Program-made: the position numbers and the translations under genes | Shown: piece after piece, positions 36,618 through 45,510 of the stretch | Numbering within the stretch: position 1 is the first letter of the stretch | How the letters are laid out: each line of letters opens with the position of its first letter | Origin: Chlorogloeopsis fritschii PCC 6912 | Lineage (GTDB): Bacteria > Cyanobacteriota > Cyanobacteriia > Cyanobacteriales > Nostocaceae | DNA: 60,879 nt | Reading direction: 5' to 3' | Assembly: GCF_000317285.1 (NCBI RefSeq) | Contig: NZ_AJLN01000108.1 | Location: forward strand, 1 to 60,879 | The notes under the pieces: generated by a model | Database searches by the model: none | What the model was told of the DNA's origin: nothing | Seen by the model: only the letters and a program-made list of their open reading frames with translations

Positions 36618-37039
36618 AGCAGAGGGTTGTAAAGCTTTACTGATTACTCTAATAGTCAGAAATAGAATTCAGACCAGCGATCGCTCTTTCATGAGGGCGA
36701 TCGCTTTTTTGATGTCAAACCCCCTCGGAGCGTTTAAGTACCTACGCATAAATATTTGGCCATTTTTCAACACGACTGAAATCGCTGTATTGCTTCCTTG
36801 TTCTCTTGTCTAACCAATTTTTAAATTTTTTAGATTTTCATCTATCCAAAGATATAAAAAAAATATTATTTCATATCAAGTTTTTGTAAAACAGGCTGTA
36901 TAACCTTGGAGAATCCTCATATTTGTCTAAGTAAGACTACTGAGGGTGTGTTGACATAAATTACAAAAGCTAATTATAACATTGCTGGGCAATTGACTTT
37001 GCTTACCCAAAAAAATCAGCAACAGGAGTACTTGATCTA
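36618..37039. other. Intergenic region between ftsH and the PEP-CTERM gene
   Basis: Contains the ftsH terminator (36676-36710). From 36720 it is AT-rich with a short CAACAGGAG ribosome-binding site just before the next ATG. No other feature recognised. Confidence 0.5.
36676..36710 (+). terminator. Rho-independent terminator of ftsH, built from two HIP1 sites
   Basis: Arms AGCGATCGC (36676-36684) and GCGATCGCT (36697-36705) with a 12-nt loop, followed by a T6 run (36705-36710), about 60 bp after the stop codon. Each arm contains the palindromic HIP1 octamer core. Confidence 0.8.
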
Positions 37040-37672
37040 ATGAAGCTAGCAAAAACCACTACTGCAATTGTGAAGAAATTTTCCATACTAGCTGCAACAA
37101 CAACAGCGATCGCTCTGGGAGCAATCAATTCAGTCCAAGCTGCTGCAGTAACATTTGAAGGAACTCTTTCTTATGGCAGCACCCAGGCTGGAGTAGTTCC
37201 AGGTGGAGACAATACCGGAAATCCCTCAGAATGGAAATTTTGGAGTTTCTCTGGCAATGCAGGTGATGTTGCGACTGTAACAGTGAGAAGAACTGTAGAG
37301 GCACTCGATCCGGCTTTTGGTGTATGGTTTGGTACTGAGGCAGATACTTCTGACTACACTGACATCTTCTCGGATGGTGCTACCACTCCACTAGTTGCTG
37401 TTGGAGATGACGATTTGCCACCAGCAATACCCACAGGGCTTTGGGGCGATTCAGAAGCAACTTTTACATTGCCAAATTCTGGCTTATACACAATTGCTGT
37501 ATCTTCTTTCGCATCCGATCCCTCGACAGAACCACTGGGATACAACATCTCTCTCCAAAGTAGCGAACCAGTACCTGAACCTTTTACTATTGCTGGTACT
37601 TTGCTCGCTGGCGGTATTGGTATTGTTCTCAAAAGGAAGAAGCTTCAAGCAACTTCAAATTCACAAGGATAA
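37040..37672 (+). CDS. PEP-CTERM sorting-domain exported protein
   Basis: 210 aa. Signal peptide with cleavage near residue 35 (NSVQAAA). The body (about 36-175) is a beta-rich PPC-like domain (WKFWSFSGNAGDVATVTV, LYTIAVSSF). The C-terminal sorting signal is VPEPFTIAGTLLAGGIGIVLKRKKL, the exact PEP-motif / hydrophobic helix / basic tail layout recognised by exosortase. It should be exported and processed at the outer surface. No exosortase gene is in the window. Ligand or structural role unknown. The start is backed by CAACAGGAG. Confidence 0.92.
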   Translation: MKLAKTTTAIVKKFSILAATTTAIALGAINSVQAAAVTFEGTLSYGSTQAGVVPGGDNTGNPSEWKFWSFSGNAGDVATVTVRRTVEALDPAFGVWFGTEADTSDYTDIFSDGATTPLVAVGDDDLPPAIPTGLWGDSEATFTLPNSGLYTIAVSSFASDPSTEPLGYNISLQSSEPVPEPFTIAGTLLAGGIGIVLKRKKLQATSNSQG

Positions 37673-37684
37673 ATAAACTCACGC

Positions 37685-37718
37685 AAAAACGCCAAGAGAA
37701 ACTATTCTTGGCGTTTTT
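37685..37718. terminator. Bidirectional terminator between convergent genes
   Basis: AAAAACGCCAAG (37685-37696) pairs with CTTGGCGTTTTT (37707-37718) across a 10-nt loop. The stem has T-runs on both strands, so it can terminate both the PEP-CTERM gene and the WD40 gene. Confidence 0.9.
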
Positions 37719-37735
37719 ACATTATTAATGTTTGG

Positions 37736-39493
37736 TTAACTCCGCTGCCAAATTTTAATCGTCTTATCCAAACTCCCACTCACCAACATTTCCCCAGAAG
37801 CAGTGAATGCGACTGCTGTAACTGTGTGAGTATGCCCTGTAAATGTACCTAGCAGTTCCCCAGTTGACAGATGCCACAACTTAATAGTTTTATCAGCACT
37901 CCCACTAGCGATCGTCTGCCCATCAGGGCTGAGGGCAATAGCGTATACTCCATCTCTATGTCCCTTCAGAGTATGCAACAATTCCCCTGTATCTAACCGC
38001 CAAATCTTAATAGTTTTATCTCGACTGCCACTGACAAGAATTTTGCCATCTGCACTCATGGCTAAGGAACAAACAATATGAAGATGACCTGTAAGAGTGT
38101 GCAATAGTTCAGGAATAGGAGGTTTGCCCCCTATTTGTTGAGAGACTTGCCAAATTTTAATTTTGCGGTAACTGCCCGTGACTAAAATTTGACCATCTTG
38201 ACTTAATGCCAAAGCATGAGCTGCGGTATCATCCAAAGAAAGGGCAAACATCACCTGGCGATGGATCAAATCCCAAAATAAAATTTTTCTGTCATCTCCT
38301 CCTGTCGCTAATACCCGTCCATCGGGGGTAAAAGCTACGCAGCGCACCATACCATTATGCTTGTGCAGGATATCTATCAAGTCTTGCGCGCCTACGTGCC
38401 ACATTTTGATTGTAGAATCCGCACCTGCACTCACTAAAGTTTGCCCATCGGGGCTGAAAGCAAGGGCGTTTACCTCATCCACTAAACTTGACAAAATCCA
38501 AGGATATTCGGATAAAGTGCATACCAACTCCCCCCTAGCCAAATCCCATAACTTTGTCTCTCCGCGACTACCGCTTGCCACTAAAGGTAAATTTTCGTGG
38601 TTTTGACTTTCTGGGCTGAAAGCAAGGCAATTTATTCCTCTAGTATGGCCTTTCAATGTTTGCCAGCATTCCCAGTCTCCAATGATGTTTTTAAGGGGAT
38701 GTTCTGATGGTACAGTCTGAGTTTTTTCTGGCACTACAATCTCATCAACAACTGGTGGTACATCTAGTTTGGTAATTCCTTCTAAATACCAATTCAATCC
38801 CCCTGCATACAATAAGTTACTGGGAGTGACAGAAATTTTTGGCTCGTTAAGTTCAATTTGATTAGTAGGTAAGAAACCGACGACTATAGCTTGTTTTTCG
38901 TAGCCTCTTTTGCCATTAAACGGATAGAACAAACATAAAAAAATTAATAATCGGTATTTTTTAACATCCTCTTGAGTAACAGACCATCTAATTTTGTCTT
39001 TCTTGATACCATTAAAACTTTCTCCATCTGCAACACAAACTAGAATATTGACTTTAGGATTATTAGCAAGTACATAAGGAAATTTGCTTTCACTACGCAA
39101 ATTGCCTTCATCATCAAGTAGCATATTTTTGACTGCATCTTGTGGCACTTTTTTGACAATTTTGCCCAGGCGCTGATTGATGACTTGTTCGACAATCTGC
39201 TCTCGTAAAATATAATCTTCGGCTTGTTGTTGAAAGTATGTTGGAAAAGGTATAGCCCACTCAGGAAATTCGGGATATTCAGGTGGGATTGGAGGCGGAT
39301 TTTTAGCCAAAATTTCTGCTTGTTGGCGAGCAACTGCCAATAATTTTTCCAGCATTTCGCCCCAAAAAGCCATTATTTCGGTGTGGCAACCTTTGACTTG
39401 ACTTTCTAACAAAGATACATCATGAGTCTTTGGTTTTTTCACCCGTAGAAGGAAATCAGCCTGTTGAGCTTTGAGTAAGCTAGTCCAATCCAT
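37736..39493 (-). CDS. WD40-repeat protein with an N-terminal conserved domain
   Basis: 585 aa. Seven WD40 repeats fill residues about 275-585, each ending in a variant of IKIW (first WDL, then IKMWH, ILFWD, IKIWQ, IKIWR, IKLWH, IKIWQ), enough to close one beta-propeller. Residues 1-260 form a separate globular region: a helical start (LLKAQQADFLLRVKK, VARQQAEILAKNPPPIPP), then NILVCVADGESFNG and KQAIVVGFLPTN strands. I do not recognise this region as a named catalytic domain. No kinase, NACHT or trypsin motif is present, unlike many cyanobacterial WD40 fusions. Probably a protein-interaction scaffold; partners unknown. Confidence 0.9.
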   Translation of the reverse strand: MDWTSLLKAQQADFLLRVKKPKTHDVSLLESQVKGCHTEIMAFWGEMLEKLLAVARQQAEILAKNPPPIPPEYPEFPEWAIPFPTYFQQQAEDYILREQIVEQVINQRLGKIVKKVPQDAVKNMLLDDEGNLRSESKFPYVLANNPKVNILVCVADGESFNGIKKDKIRWSVTQEDVKKYRLLIFLCLFYPFNGKRGYEKQAIVVGFLPTNQIELNEPKISVTPSNLLYAGGLNWYLEGITKLDVPPVVDEIVVPEKTQTVPSEHPLKNIIGDWECWQTLKGHTRGINCLAFSPESQNHENLPLVASGSRGETKLWDLARGELVCTLSEYPWILSSLVDEVNALAFSPDGQTLVSAGADSTIKMWHVGAQDLIDILHKHNGMVRCVAFTPDGRVLATGGDDRKILFWDLIHRQVMFALSLDDTAAHALALSQDGQILVTGSYRKIKIWQVSQQIGGKPPIPELLHTLTGHLHIVCSLAMSADGKILVSGSRDKTIKIWRLDTGELLHTLKGHRDGVYAIALSPDGQTIASGSADKTIKLWHLSTGELLGTFTGHTHTVTAVAFTASGEMLVSGSLDKTIKIWQRS

Positions 39494-40158
39494 CGAAAAC
39501 CTCGCAAGGGTACTGCAACTATATCGCGTTAGCGATTGGTTGTGGCGCAGCCAGTAAGGGTTAGACTGTCATCATCCAAAATTCTTTGTCCAACCTCGCG
39601 GTATAGGCAAAGATTATGTCCAATATATTCTTGCGGCAAATTATTGCACACCTAACATTAGGCTATACTGAGGCGATCGCTCAAGTGATTAGATTGAGTT
39701 AACAAGCGCTCAGTAATACCAGAAGTCAAGGTAACATAACCATCGCGCCTGAGACTGGGGGGTATTCACCAGATACAGTCAAAGATGGTTACTGCACAAG
39801 GTTTGCCGAAACAAGAATTTAGACGATGGCAGTTCATTCTAACGAACTTGGGGACGAAAATACTGTTTCTAGGTAAGCAGTTCTTCTAAAAAGGGGACAA
39901 GAGAACAGGGGACAAGGGGACAAGGAGACAAGGGGACAAGGGGAGTAATAAACCAACCAACTACTGTACGGGCGGGTTTAGAAGATAAGTTATCGGTTTG
40001 AACCGAAAGTTAATCAACAAAACCCGCCCCTACTAACTACTAACCAATGACCAATGACTAATTACCATTAACAAAATTTTCTACCACAAGTGTGAGACAC
40101 AAATAACCAAGTATCTGCAACGATCGCGATGATATAGATTAGGAGCCAGGAGTGATTG
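39494..40158. other. Intergenic region with tandem and hairpin repeats
   Basis: 39892-39945 is a GGGGACAAGGGGACA-type tandem heptamer run, followed by the MITE-like hairpin element at 39966-40033. 39560-39880 shows no gene that I can support, though a 34-codon frame starts near 39787. Divergent promoters for the WD40 and amylase genes must lie here. Confidence 0.5.
39966..40033. repeat. MITE-like hairpin element, copy A
   Basis: Terminal inverted repeats GTACGGGCGGGTTT ... AAACCCGCCCC, interior TAGAAGATAAGTTATCGG, then the palindrome TCGGTTTGAACCGA and AAGTTAATCAACA. Nearly identical to 42165-42229. About 68 bp, with no coding capacity. Confidence 0.85.
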
Positions 40159-41622
40159 ATGCAGATTCACACGCCAGACTGGGTTAAACACGCTGTTTTC
40201 TATCAAATATTTCCCGATCGCTTTGCCAGAAGCAAACAACCGCACAGAAAGGTGTTGCGTAATGCTAGTTGGGAAGATTGGGATGCTATGCCCACACTCC
40301 AAGGTTATAAAGGAGGGGATTTATGGGGCGTGATCGAGCAGTTAGATTACATTCAGGATTTAGGAATAAATGCCATTTACTTTACACCCATCTTTCAATC
40401 TGCAAGTAATCACCGCTACCACACCCACGACTATTATCAAGTCGATCCAATGCTGGGGGGAAATCCGGCTTTTAAAGAATTGTTGGATGCAGCCCATGCC
40501 CGCAATATCAAAATTGTTTTAGATGGAGTATTTAATCACGCTAGCCGTGGCTTTTTCTTTTTTCACGATATTTTGGAAAATGGCCCCTATTCACCTTGGG
40601 TAGATTGGTTCCAAATTGAAGACTGGCCCCTTTCTCCTTATAATGGGGAATTTCCTGCTAACTATGTGGGTTGGGATGGAAATCGAGCGCTACCAGTATT
40701 TAATCATGACAACCCAGAGGTGCGGGAATATATCATGGAAATTGCCGAATTTTGGATTACATTTGGCATTGATGGTTGGCGTTTAGATGTGCCATTTGAA
40801 ATTAAGACTCCTGGTTTTTGGCAGGAATTCCGCGATCGCGTCAAAGCAATCAATCCTGATGCTTACATTGTCGGTGAGGTTTGGGGCGATTCCCGTGAAT
40901 GGTTGGATGGCACGCAATTTGATGGTGTGATGAATTATTTATTTGCCGCGCCAACGATCGCTTTTACCGCAGGCGATCGTGTGGATATAGAACAAGTACA
41001 AGGGCGTTCCTATCATCCCTACCCACCTTTGTTTGCTGCCGAGTATGCTGCCAAAATTCAAGAATTACTGCAACTTTATCCTTGGGAAATTCAACTTACC
41101 CAATTAAATTTGCTCGCCAGTCACGATACAGCCCGCTTGCTTACTATTGCTGGAGGCGATCGCCCTAGTGTGGAATTAGCAACTTTACTGCTACTTACAT
41201 TTCCTGGTGCGCCCAGTATTTATTATGGTGATGAAGTGGGTTTACCGGGTCGTCTCGATCCAGATTCGCGTCGCGGATTTCCTTTAGAAGCCAATTGGGA
41301 TCGAGAAATTCTCAATACCCACCGCCATTTAATTGCTCTCCGCCATACTCACCCTTGCTTGCGGACAGGTGATTACCAAGTTTTATATACCCAAGGGGAG
41401 CTTTACGTGTTTGCTCGCACTTTAGATACAGAGGAATTAGTTGTAGCTGTTAATGCTGGTACTGCATCAGCAAAAGCAAATATAGATACAACTAATTTGC
41501 ATACCCAACCCCAAAAGCTTTTGTATGGCACTGCTGAGATAGAGTGGCACGGCGAGGGAGAAAATAAGCATCTGAGCTTAAATCTGCCTCCACGTACTGG
41601 CTGCATTTTGGGTGTAGGGTAA
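40159..41622 (+). CDS. GH13 alpha-amylase-family glucosidase
   Basis: 487 aa (beta/alpha)8 glycoside hydrolase acting on alpha-glucans such as glycogen-derived maltodextrins. Region I DGVFNHAS; nucleophile D210 in GWRLDVPFE; acid/base E240 in VGEVWGDS; transition-state Asp D323 in SHDTARL. The opening WVKHAVFYQIFPDRFARS and the short length are like neopullulanase/cyclomaltodextrinase-type enzymes, but without the extra N-terminal domain. The true start is ATG at 40159 with AGGAG 6 bp before it; a TTG lies one codon upstream. No signal peptide, so cytoplasmic. Exact bond specificity not deduced. Confidence 0.93.
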   Translation: MQIHTPDWVKHAVFYQIFPDRFARSKQPHRKVLRNASWEDWDAMPTLQGYKGGDLWGVIEQLDYIQDLGINAIYFTPIFQSASNHRYHTHDYYQVDPMLGGNPAFKELLDAAHARNIKIVLDGVFNHASRGFFFFHDILENGPYSPWVDWFQIEDWPLSPYNGEFPANYVGWDGNRALPVFNHDNPEVREYIMEIAEFWITFGIDGWRLDVPFEIKTPGFWQEFRDRVKAINPDAYIVGEVWGDSREWLDGTQFDGVMNYLFAAPTIAFTAGDRVDIEQVQGRSYHPYPPLFAAEYAAKIQELLQLYPWEIQLTQLNLLASHDTARLLTIAGGDRPSVELATLLLLTFPGAPSIYYGDEVGLPGRLDPDSRRGFPLEANWDREILNTHRHLIALRHTHPCLRTGDYQVLYTQGELYVFARTLDTEELVVAVNAGTASAKANIDTTNLHTQPQKLLYGTAEIEWHGEGENKHLSLNLPPRTGCILGVG

Positions 41623-41637
41623 TTTTTTAGTTTACAT

Positions 41638-42057
41638 TCAATGCCCAGCAAGGATTGCAGGCATTAATACCATATCAATTACATGAATGACGCCATTATC
41701 GGCTAAGATATCAACTTTGACGACATTGGCGTCATTTACCTTAATTGTGCCGTTACTAGACTCAATAGCTACAACCGATCCCTCAATAGTCTCAGCTTCG
41801 TCAATTTGTGCTAAGTCCTCAGATCTGACATCTCCAAAAGCAATATGATAAGCAACTATTCTTTTCAACTTCTCAACGTTTTGCAGCAAAGAATCTAACG
41901 TTTCTGGCGGTAACTTGGCAAAAGCATCATCGGTGGGTGCAAATATTGTATACGGGCCAGGACTTTTAACAGTTTCCGTAAGTCCGGAAATGTCAACCGC
42001 TTTTAAGAGGGTTTTGAAAGAACCTGCATTAACGGCAGTTTCCACAATGTCAGCCAT
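41638..42057 (-). CDS. Fasciclin (FAS1) domain protein
   Basis: 139 aa single FAS1 domain, with both family boxes: H1 TIFAPTDDAFAKLP (about residues 37-50) and H2 NGVIHVIDMVLMP (about 120-132), plus the YH motif in IVAYHIAFGD. It starts MADIVETAVNAGSF with no signal peptide, so unlike many FAS1 proteins it is predicted to be cytoplasmic, as several cyanobacterial single-domain members are. Function unknown; converges with the amylase gene. Confidence 0.95.
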   Translation of the reverse strand: MADIVETAVNAGSFKTLLKAVDISGLTETVKSPGPYTIFAPTDDAFAKLPPETLDSLLQNVEKLKRIVAYHIAFGDVRSEDLAQIDEAETIEGSVVAIESSNGTIKVNDANVVKVDILADNGVIHVIDMVLMPAILAGH

Positions 42058-42164
42058 AATATTTTGTAACTTTATTTTCAGGTAGTGCTACAAAACCCTT
42101 ATAAATTTATCAACAGCTATACAACCTCTATCAAGAGATAGTAGTTAGTGGTTAGTAGTTAGCA

Positions 42165-42229
42165 GGGGCGGGTTTAGAAGATAAGTTATCGGTTTGAACC
42201 GAAAGTTAATCAACAAAACCCGCCCGTAC
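42165..42229. repeat. MITE-like hairpin element, copy B
   Basis: GGGGCGGGTTT...AAACCCGCCCGTAC with the same interior as 39966-40033 (TAGAAGATAAG, TCGGTTTGAACCGA, AAGTTAATCAACA). It lies upstream of rpoZ, flanked by TTAGTGGTTAGTAGTTAG repeats. Confidence 0.85.
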
Positions 42230-42303
42230 AGTAGTTGGTTGTTTACCACTATCCACTAACTATTATCCTGTTAAACTAAAAATGACCCCAAGAACCAGTA
42301 AAT

Positions 42304-42540
42304 ATGCTAAAGCGTTCTAAGTTCGAGACTACCCAAACCCAAATTATGCACCGTGCTGAGGATCTGATTAGTGCAGCTTCAAATCGCTACCGCATTACGG
42401 TTCAGGTGGCAAATCGCGCTAAACGTCGCCGTTATGAAGACTTTGACAGTAGCGATGACATTATGATGAAACCAGTTCTGAGGGCAATTATTGAGATGTC
42501 AGACGAACTAACTCAACCAGAAATTATTGGTGAAGTATAA
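42304..42540 (+). CDS. rpoZ: RNA polymerase omega subunit
   Basis: 78 aa. Promotes assembly and stability of core RNA polymerase. The central helix-turn segment [28 protein letters not shown] matches the conserved omega core (residues 16-43), and the downstream [22 protein letters not shown] fits the cyanobacterial version. Normal length for the group. First gene of an apparent cluster with the next two conserved cyanobacterial genes (24 bp to the next). Confidence 0.96.
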   Translation: MLKRSKFETTQTQIMHRAEDLISAASNRYRITVQVANRAKRRRYEDFDSSDDIMMKPVLRAIIEMSDELTQPEIIGEV

Positions 42541-42564
42541 CCGAATGCAATTTGCCAAGTTAAG

Positions 42565-43104
42565 ATGAGCGAAAAATTACCGTTATTGCGATTTATGCTC
42601 CAGCTTTGGCAGATAATTTCTGTCCGCCCCCTCAAAAAGGGGGTGGAGCTGATGTTAGTCTTTGCTGCGTTGATTTTGTGTTTAGGCAAAACTGAATCAA
42701 CATATACCAGTTTGTTAGTTGCTCAACCTGCCTATGCTCAAAGAGTTAATCCTAGCGAAGCTTGGCAGCAAGTTTATAAACAGTTGCCAGATTTACCAAA
42801 GGAAAATCGTTATATCAGCCAGGAAACAGGAAAGGTTGCTGAAAATAACACCTTAGTCAGTCGCATGATGAGGTATCACATTTACGTTAAGGGACGTGCA
42901 CCAAATTATCGACTTGATTGGAAATTAACTTTGGCTGATTACCTGGATGCAAATGAAGTTATGTATGAAACATCATATCCAGGTCATGATACATTGCGGC
43001 AAAATCCTTTTGCGGGCGATCGCGCTGCCATTCGCCGCCTCAATCGTCAGCAGCGAAATGCCTTGGTGCAAGCATTAGTTAATGTTTTTAATAATAGGGA
43101 CTAA
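42565..43104 (+). CDS. Conserved exported protein downstream of rpoZ
   Basis: 179 aa. Hydrophobic segment at residues 29-41 and an AYA|Q-type cleavage site near 58 (AQPAYAQR) point to export or anchoring. The mature part has a conserved-looking core (EAWQQVYKQLPDLPKENRYIS and LVSRMMRYHIYVKGRAPNYRLDWKLTLADYL). A run RPLKKGVE is encoded by a CCCCCTC...GAGGGGG hairpin. No family name known to me. 24 bp after rpoZ and on the same strand, so probably co-transcribed. Confidence 0.82.
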   Translation: MSEKLPLLRFMLQLWQIISVRPLKKGVELMLVFAALILCLGKTESTYTSLLVAQPAYAQRVNPSEAWQQVYKQLPDLPKENRYISQETGKVAENNTLVSRMMRYHIYVKGRAPNYRLDWKLTLADYLDANEVMYETSYPGHDTLRQNPFAGDRAAIRRLNRQQRNALVQALVNVFNNRD

Positions 43105-43205
43105 GGACTAATTAATTCAAAATACCTGCGGAAGCCGCTACGCGTCTACCAAATTCAAAAATTTTAATTTCCTAGCCCCTAGCCTCTAGCCTCTAGCCCC
43201 TAATT

Positions 43206-43571
43206 ATGGAACGTGTGATTAAAAGTGGATCTGGTTGGCGTATTGGTTGGAACCCATCTGCACCTGAATTTAAAGGTTTAGTAGGTACAGATGATTGGGC
43301 GATCGAGTTAACAGAAGCAGAATTAGATGATTTTTGCCGATTACTGTTGCAGTTGGCAGACACTATGCAGCAACTTAGATCTGAATTAATGGATGAAGAA
43401 AAAATCGCTTGTGAGGCCGAAAGCGATTTATTGTGGATGGAGGTAGAAGGTTATCCTCATGCCTATAGCCTTCGCTTGATCTTAAATACGGGTCGTTGTG
43501 TAGAAGGTAAATGGAGTGCTTGTGCTGTTCCAGGCTTACTGCAAGCTGCTGGAACGCTTAAGGTTTTTTAA
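43206..43571 (+). CDS. DUF1818 family protein
   Basis: 121 aa. Matches the cyanobacterial DUF1818 pattern: RVIKSGSGWRIGWNP at the start, DDWAIELTEAELDDFCRLL in the middle and GRCVEGKWSACAVPGLLQA near the end. Function unknown; relatives occur throughout cyanobacteria. It follows the rpoZ cluster by about 100 bp of CCTAGCC repeat and precedes tRNA-Pro. Confidence 0.9.
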   Translation: MERVIKSGSGWRIGWNPSAPEFKGLVGTDDWAIELTEAELDDFCRLLLQLADTMQQLRSELMDEEKIACEAESDLLWMEVEGYPHAYSLRLILNTGRCVEGKWSACAVPGLLQAAGTLKVF

Positions 43572-43618
43572 TTTAACTATTGTTTATTTAAGAGTTTGTG
43601 TTAGTATATAAAGGTTGT

Positions 43619-43692
43619 CGGGGCGTAGCGCAGCTTGGTAGCGCGCCACTTTGGGGTAGTGGAGGTCGTGGGTTCAAATCCCGCCGCTCCGA
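43619..43692 (+). tRNA. tRNA-Pro (anticodon GGG)
   Basis: 74-nt cloverleaf. Acceptor CGGGGCG pairs with CGCTCCG (one G-U) plus discriminator A. The D arm is GCGCAGCTTGGTAGCGC. The anticodon stem CCACT/AGTGG encloses the loop TTGGGGT, giving anticodon GGG for CCC/CCU codons. The T arm is GTGGG-TTCAAAT-CCCGC. The 3' CCA is not encoded. Confidence 0.95.
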
Positions 43693-43970
43693 TTGATGAG
43701 CAGTAAAAAAGCTTGAGTGATAGCTGCCAATTGCCGCATTATTACAGTACCGATTCTGAAGGCATTGTTTCTCCTGCTGATGTGGTTGAAGCAGTACCTT
43801 GGCTTGTAATGCGTCTTTGCGCGATCGCAATATCCTTAGTGTTATGCCAGCCGGGGTGTCTCTGTAGCTAACTTTATATATATAAGAAATTAATATTCTA
43901 CTAATTCCTTAAGTAGATGTTAGGTGGACATGAATTAACTAATTTGTGAGGTACTAACCCACATATAGTT

Positions 43971-44327
43971 ATGCATCAGATTTCCGAGGAAAATGTACAT
44001 CTAACCTTTAAACACGCATTGCTGGCAAAGAAGCATGGTGATTTTGTTGTAGCTATTGGTAAGCGTCTACAGAAACATGAGAATTTAATGGTACAAGAAT
44101 ATGGATACTCTATTGAACAATACGGCAAGTTAATCCAGTATTACGCTACACAATCATTGATGTATTCTAAGTTGCTGATGCAGGGACATCATGTAGCAGA
44201 TTTTTACACAAAAGCTGTAGAGTCTCGCATGATGGCTGCAAAAGTACATAGTATGGCAGTATCGATTTACTCACGGGCAATCGAGGAGACAATTGACCGA
44301 GTAAGTGATAGAATGTGTCTTTCTTAA
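43971..44327 (+). CDS. Hypothetical helical protein
   Basis: 118 aa, almost entirely predicted helix (FKHALLAKKHGDFVVAIGK, YSIEQYGKLIQYYATQSLMY, VESRMMAAKVHSMAVSIYS), rich in His and Tyr. No domain recognised, no signal peptide or membrane helix. ATG at 43971 follows GTGAGGTACTAAC, a weak ribosome-binding site. The 14-bp inverted repeat over its stop codon suggests a defined 3' end. Whether it is expressed is unproven, but its composition is protein-like. Confidence 0.6.
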   Translation: MHQISEENVHLTFKHALLAKKHGDFVVAIGKRLQKHENLMVQEYGYSIEQYGKLIQYYATQSLMYSKLLMQGHHVADFYTKAVESRMMAAKVHSMAVSIYSRAIEETIDRVSDRMCLS

Positions 44328-44376
44328 CGGCAATAATTCAACTTGTGTAGCCAAACTTGACCTTATTGCCGTTAAG
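44323..44376 (+). terminator. Inverted repeat overlapping the stop codon of the preceding gene
   Basis: Perfect 14-bp arms CTTAACGGCAATAA (44323-44336) and TTATTGCCGTTAAG (44363-44376), with a 26-nt loop. The left arm contains the TAA stop. No T-run follows, so it could be a terminator or mRNA-stabilising hairpin. Confidence 0.5.
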
Positions 44377-45510
44377 TATGCAGTAGAGCAATAGTCAAAA
44401 TTACCGCTATATCTGTAAGACTCGAATCTACGCTCGGATAAGACAGTAAAAGATAGTAGCCTCTGCAATAGTGTGCCTTCCAAATATCCCCTCATCTAGC
44501 GTAATCCCGCTTACCTTCAATTTATTAACCTTTTGGGTTCTTTTTCTTGACGGGAAACAGAAGGAACCGCGTTTTACTTCTTTTGTTTGACGTCTAACAA
44601 CAGTAAGTCTTTAAGCAGAAATAATATTATCCTGTTGCTAGTTCCAATACTTTGTCCTTCAATTCATTTAATTCTTGCTGAGTAACATTAAAGCCATATA
44701 AATTAAGCAATTGTTCTCGCATATTGCCGGTTTCGTTGCAAAATTCCATGATTGCGTACAGTATTTGGTATTCTCTAGTCGTCAACATTCCTATGCTGCC
44801 TTTACCTGTTTGATTTTGCGCTTTCTTTGCGATTTTATTGTTCCCGCTTGCAATGTGACTGTGGTAACGACTGAAGGTAATTCATAGAAACTTCAACCAG
44901 CACTGCCACTTCACTTCACAAAGCCTGGTAACAAATTATGCCCTCCTTGTCTTTGCCAGCATAGATTTAGAGCACACCTACCAAGTATCCCATAGCACAA
45001 ATATTTTTAACAAAACTTTGAAGGCGATCGCTATCAGCTCAAACTCTTGCTAGTTTTCCAGAAATGTTGTCTGGCTGTTTATCTGTTTTAGCTGACTACA
45101 GTCTTTTTTGTATTTATGGTTACAAACTGAGTTAACATAAAGCCAATTCGTTTGGTATATGTAATTTATTCCTATGGAAGAAGATTGGAGTAAAGAGTAG
45201 TAGGTATTTTGTTTATTAATATTGAAAATAGGATAAATTGCCAACTTCTAATAAAAGCAAGCAACGGATAGTTGTATATGTGTATACACTATGCTGCGGT
45301 TAACATTGATCCAACCATTGAATAGAAAACGCCAGAAGAATTTCAACACATCCGTGAGCCGAGTTCAGATTTTGCTTATGTTGGAGGAGATTTTTGCGAT
45401 CGCACATAAGCAAGCATCTCTACCTAGTTAGAAACTCATCCGAAGGTGGAGTATACGGCATTAGGAGTAATGGCTTGTTAAAATTTTGCAACTAAGTAGG
45501 CAAATCTAAA
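44377..45510. other. Long intergenic region with possible small genes
   Basis: Apart from the small minus-strand ORF at 44627-44788, I see a decayed-looking coding stretch at about 45298-45411 in one plus frame (VNIDPTIE, stop, KTPEEFQHIREPSSDFAYVGG, then stop). No known family is identified. The remainder is non-coding, with one HIP1 site near 45025 and another near 45398. Confidence 0.45.
44627..44788 (-). CDS. Small ORF, 53 aa
   Basis: ATG at 44788, stop TAA at 44627-44629. The peptide is protein-like and helical: MLTTREYQILYAIMEFCNET, then GNMREQLLNLYGFN and TQQELNELKDKVLELATG. TAGGA lies right before the ATG, not optimally spaced. The same frame is open for 31 codons further upstream (to 44881) without any ATG, GTG or TTG, and that part also looks coding (NNKIAKKAQNQTGKGSIG). 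It may therefore be the 3' part of a longer gene that lost its start or was frameshifted. No family recognised. Confidence 0.45.
   Translation of the reverse strand: MLTTREYQILYAIMEFCNETGNMREQLLNLYGFNVTQQELNELKDKVLELATG

Noticed and set aside
39780-39895. Possible small gene or riboswitch upstream of the amylase
   Set aside because: A 34-codon frame without a ribosome-binding site, and no riboswitch core I could match; reported only as intergenic.
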